From Lingula anatina (lineage: Eukaryota > Brachiopoda > Lingulata > Lingulida > Lingulidae), in contig NW_019775424.1 of assembly GCF_001039355.2 (NCBI RefSeq), positions 1 through 64,000 of the forward strand: a DNA stretch of 64,000 bases, in the 5' to 3' direction. Below the pieces are notes generated by a model that was not told where the DNA came from, did no database searches, and was given only the letters and a program-made list of their open reading frames with translations. Position 1 is the first letter of the stretch. Every line of letters starts with the position of its first letter. This document shows positions 60,670 to 64,000 of the stretch, in pieces. Both the position numbers and the translations under genes were made by a program.

Positions 60670-63600
60670 CTGGAAAAACAAAGAACGGCTACATCAAACA
60701 ATGCATATATCACTTCAACTGTGGTAGAAATAATTACAAAAGTCTATGCAATGTTCTGTTGCTTAAAATCATGCAAAGCTTTTTTTTTTTCACTGATAAT
60801 GTTTTTCAATGTTACATGTGTGTAGTTATGTCAATGTGAATATTTTGTCATAGCATGTACTTTTATGTGCATATGGTTCAAAGATGACACCTGGACAACA
60901 CAAAACAATGTTGAAATATTGTATCAATTTTATTCAAATAACAATCATCTTATATTGTCATCAATGCTCACAGCAAAACACGGCACATTAACCTCAGAAC
61001 CATTAAAAAACCTATACTGAAAATCTGAATATCTTTCTGCTTTCTTCCAGAATGGTCTCATCCATCCATATCAATATCAAATCCCTTTTCACAGTAGATT
61101 TCATGGAGGTTTCTGGCAGTCCACGCGGATTGAATCAATACATATGCATATTTGACAAGAAATAATAAAATAAAATTGACTAAGCCCCCATGCAATCTTA
61201 AATATGTTTTATGTCAAATCCTTACCATGAAACTCATTCTTCTTTTTACAAAAAAATAAATCAACTTTTCCAGCTGCTGGACCCGGTCCTGCTTCCTGAA
61301 GATAAGTCTATTACCATTCAAGTTGCTTTGCTGTCAGAAAAATACTAGATCTCTAGTGACTCCTTCCACCAAAATCAATTTTAGAGAGATCTTCCTAAAA
61401 GCAGGCTATCATCCAATAAATGCACTTTTTTCCCATAGACAATACTAATGTTTCTCACATGTATGAAATTCTATCATCCATGGTCTATATTAGACCCGTT
61501 TAGAGGCTTGATCTAACCAAAAAGAAAAGTTTGCCAATTTTGTGTGTATTACTTTGAAAGTTATAGAGCATGTGAGGACAGCCAAGTCCTACCAACAGGT
61601 GTCTGTGGTCACAAAGATAGGGTGCTATTACCACTACCTAATCTGGGACACCAATGCCACCATGTCAAAATGTATGATAAATAACCCACCGAGAAGCAAC
61701 TGGGAATTTTCAAACATATTCCAATCATGATTAATAGGAAAACTCTTTCTTGCCTAAATGAAGAAGGAAAAAGATACTTAATCAATTGTTCAGAAATTAC
61801 AGTTGCAGGGTTGATTGCTATCAGAACTTACAGAACTTGTAAAATAATATCCAAAATGATAATAATAGAATGGTTGGAACAAGGAGAAGCACCAATATTT
61901 GATTTATTTTGAGTAACTTTGCAGATACTGTCTAACTCTGGTCCTTGGAGATGGCCAAATAGAAAAGATAAGCATTCCTTGTGTGTTCATTGCAGCAGAT
62001 CTTCCCTTAAGAAAACCTATGTGGTGCAAAAATCAATAAAGGCTCTACACTCAATCAAGCAATAATAATGCCATTTGTGTAGAGTTATTAATCAATAATT
62101 AGTCAAGTAATTTGTTCTACCATGATAAGAGGTCGTAAAAAATGACCTGCCCAACAGCACAGCCCCCAGCAAAGAGGGGCAGCAATTCAAATCAAGTTTA
62201 CAAGAATTGGCCTAATCTGCCGCGTCACATCACAAGCCCATCTGAAGATAACTTCTGTTATCAAAGTTGGCTGATTACACTGGAGTTATAGGGTACAAAC
62301 AGCTGAGTGTAAATTATAAATGAGATGGCAAAAATATGCCATACAAGACCTATCTTCAGGAAATGAAAAAAAAAAGAAAAAAAAAAAAAAGAATGTGCCT
62401 GTAGAACAGAAAATAAGTGCTAATTAAGTATTCCAATGTCCCTGGAAGGATATCAATTAAGCCAGCAACAATTACACTTTGGGGAAATTGAGAATATGCT
62501 GCAAGTGCCATTAGTTACAAGCGCTGAAGCAGAGAATTTTGAGGCGGTTGTTTTGCAGTTAACACCTACCCATCTTGCCAAAACACTGGCTTCAGTATGT
62601 TTCAATGCTTTTGCTGTGTGGACTCAAAACAAGTTTTAGTAGTAACAATTTCTTATTAGCAATAAAAAATTCAATGAGGTTTTTAATGAGGATAAGAGTC
62701 AGATCCTTTGTCTTGTACATCCTCATTATCATCATGTGTCCTGCTTCACAGTAATGACCAATCCCCTCCACACCTTTGTCTTTGGCAGCTCTCAGCATGG
62801 ATATAGAACATGAAGCAAGTTTTTACATACAAAACTTATTCTTTGACATGATGGCAGTTGCAAAATATGGCCCTATAATATCTCTTAACCATATTATTCA
62901 AGTATAGTACAAAACAGAAAGGGAAAAAAACAATATAAAGAAGAATGGCTCTGTGGAATTTGAACATGATTCACTTTCAGGACAACTCTAAAATTAAGAT
63001 GAACTCTTTGTCCATGAATACATGGCCACAAACAATTTAGAACATAGTGATTTTTAATGTGCCACAGATCACTAATATAAAAGCCCCAAAATGGCTAATG
63101 AATACAAGTCTTTGTCCACATGGACACCTGTCGTTTTAAAAAGTACCACAATGTTAGAGGCACAGATGAGGAAAATCTGACAACCGAGTTTATTTCTCAT
63201 TTGCCATGAATCTGAATCTGTCATGTACCCCCCCCCCACCCCCACCCCACCCATATTTTGAACCCCAGTTCATCAGAAATCTTACTAACTAGAACAAATC
63301 TTTTCAAGAGTGTTGGTCCCTCTTCCTTTGCCTGAGATAGTTCATACAACCTCAATCTGAAGTTGCCAGGGAATACTTTCAACAAAAAACTGTTTATCTT
63401 ATTATTTGATAAACATAAATCTACAGTAAAACTTATGCAAAAGAAGGTTTCGATAAATATCATACAATAACATCCACAAGTAATAAAAGCATGCTTTATT
63501 CATTCCATAAGTCTAATGCATATTACATTCAAAATCTAGCATTCACTTTCCCTGGTCAAACAGTAGCTTCATCGTTGTAGAACAAATATATCACTATTTT

Positions 63601-63779
63601 ACTAAATTAAGTGAAAAATATATCTTCATTAGAAAAAATATACATGAACTCCGATTAAAACACATAGGCTAACAAATAACCTGAGGAAAAAACCTGAGAC
63701 AAAAGACAAATGCAATGATATAAAGTCAAAATTGATTAAAAAAAAGACAAAACAAAATCAAAGGTGTTGTGGCACCTAC
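60670..63779. other. TIA-region intron upstream of the RRM1-end exon
   Basis: No RRM1 coding exon could be found here. I looked for the YVGNL and DPYCFVEF type blocks on the minus strand. The A-rich run at 62365-62391 and the C-rich run at 63229-63250 are simple repeats. Confidence 0.45.
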
Positions 63780-63911
63780 CTGTGGCGACAGTATACTGTC
63801 CACGGATGGTACGAGGGTCAGTGGAAGTAATGGCGGTGCGGTGTAAGTGACACCTAGAGGTTGGGTCATTACGAACAGTCCAGGTGGTGGTGGTGAGGCG
63901 AGAGCATATGG
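63780..63911 (-). CDS. Unassigned 44-codon exon upstream of the TIA exons
   Basis: A 132-base GC-rich island bounded on the minus strand by a CTCACAG acceptor and an ACAG|GTAGGT donor. Its length is an exact multiple of three. The phase-0 frame reads Pro-Tyr-Ala-Leu-Ala-Ser-Pro4-Gly-Leu-Phe-Val-Met-Thr-Gln and continues Pro/Leu/Val-rich to SILSPQ. It would join in frame to ELKVNW of the next TIA exon. It does not resemble the RRM1 part expected there, so it may be a cassette exon, an alternative 5' exon, or belong to another minus-strand gene. A second frame is also open. Confidence 0.45.
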
Positions 63912-64000
63912 CTGTGAGCGGGAAACAAGGCTGGTTAGATACTCAAGTCATCAACCGAGGCTGCTTTATTACAGCAGATCAAATCATCACACACACACAC

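Overview
This is a stretch of nuclear DNA from an animal. Genes are split into short exons with GT..AG introns, the proteins are metazoan (DEG/ENaC channel, JTB, BORCS8, TMEM230, TIA-type RNA-binding protein, nuclear COX5A), and the AT-rich introns are full of microsatellites, foldback MITEs, a LINE fragment and a tRNA-like SINE. A marine invertebrate (lophotrochozoan, hemichordate or cephalochordate) fits, but the phylum cannot be fixed from the sequence alone.

Layout. (1) 2469-17996, plus strand: one DEG/ENaC (amiloride-sensitive family) sodium channel gene. Three separate upstream exons each encode a different N-terminus plus the start of TM1. All three end in the same phase at a GT donor and can join one shared body of 12 exons. 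An antisense CR1/L2-like LINE fragment lies between the first two alternative exons, and a foldback MITE lies in a later intron. The last three coding exons are present twice (16791-18676 and 18678-20546), with a single N exactly at the seam, which looks like two alleles laid end to end by the assembler. (2) 23704-25081, minus strand: COX5A. A pure 895-base A run begins about 470 bases upstream of its start codon, and a tRNA-like SINE lies beyond it. (3) 27199-29441, plus strand: JTB, head-to-head with COX5A. (4) 31103-33997, minus strand: BORCS8, tail-to-tail with JTB. (5) 34486-35712, minus strand: TMEM230, just upstream of BORCS8 on the same strand. (6) 41472 to beyond 60669, minus strand: a TIA1/TIAR (nucleolysin) gene missing the start of RRM1, which must lie past the window edge. 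A further 44-codon in-frame exon sits at 63780-63911.

The cluster COX5A-JTB-BORCS8-TMEM230-TIA1 is compact housekeeping sequence (mitochondrial respiration, membrane adaptor, lysosome positioning, endomembrane traffic, RNA regulation). Nothing suggests the products work together. The ENaC locus is the most distinctive part: tandem alternative first exons, an Asn in place of His in the HG gating motif of all three, a mucin-like Thr/Gly/Pro/Ala region with a 63-bp coding minisatellite in the extracellular domain, and an Arg-Lys-Arg-Arg proprotein-convertase-like site directly after it.

All exon borders come from reading splice signals, reading phase and protein-family resemblance by eye. No database search or transcript evidence was available.
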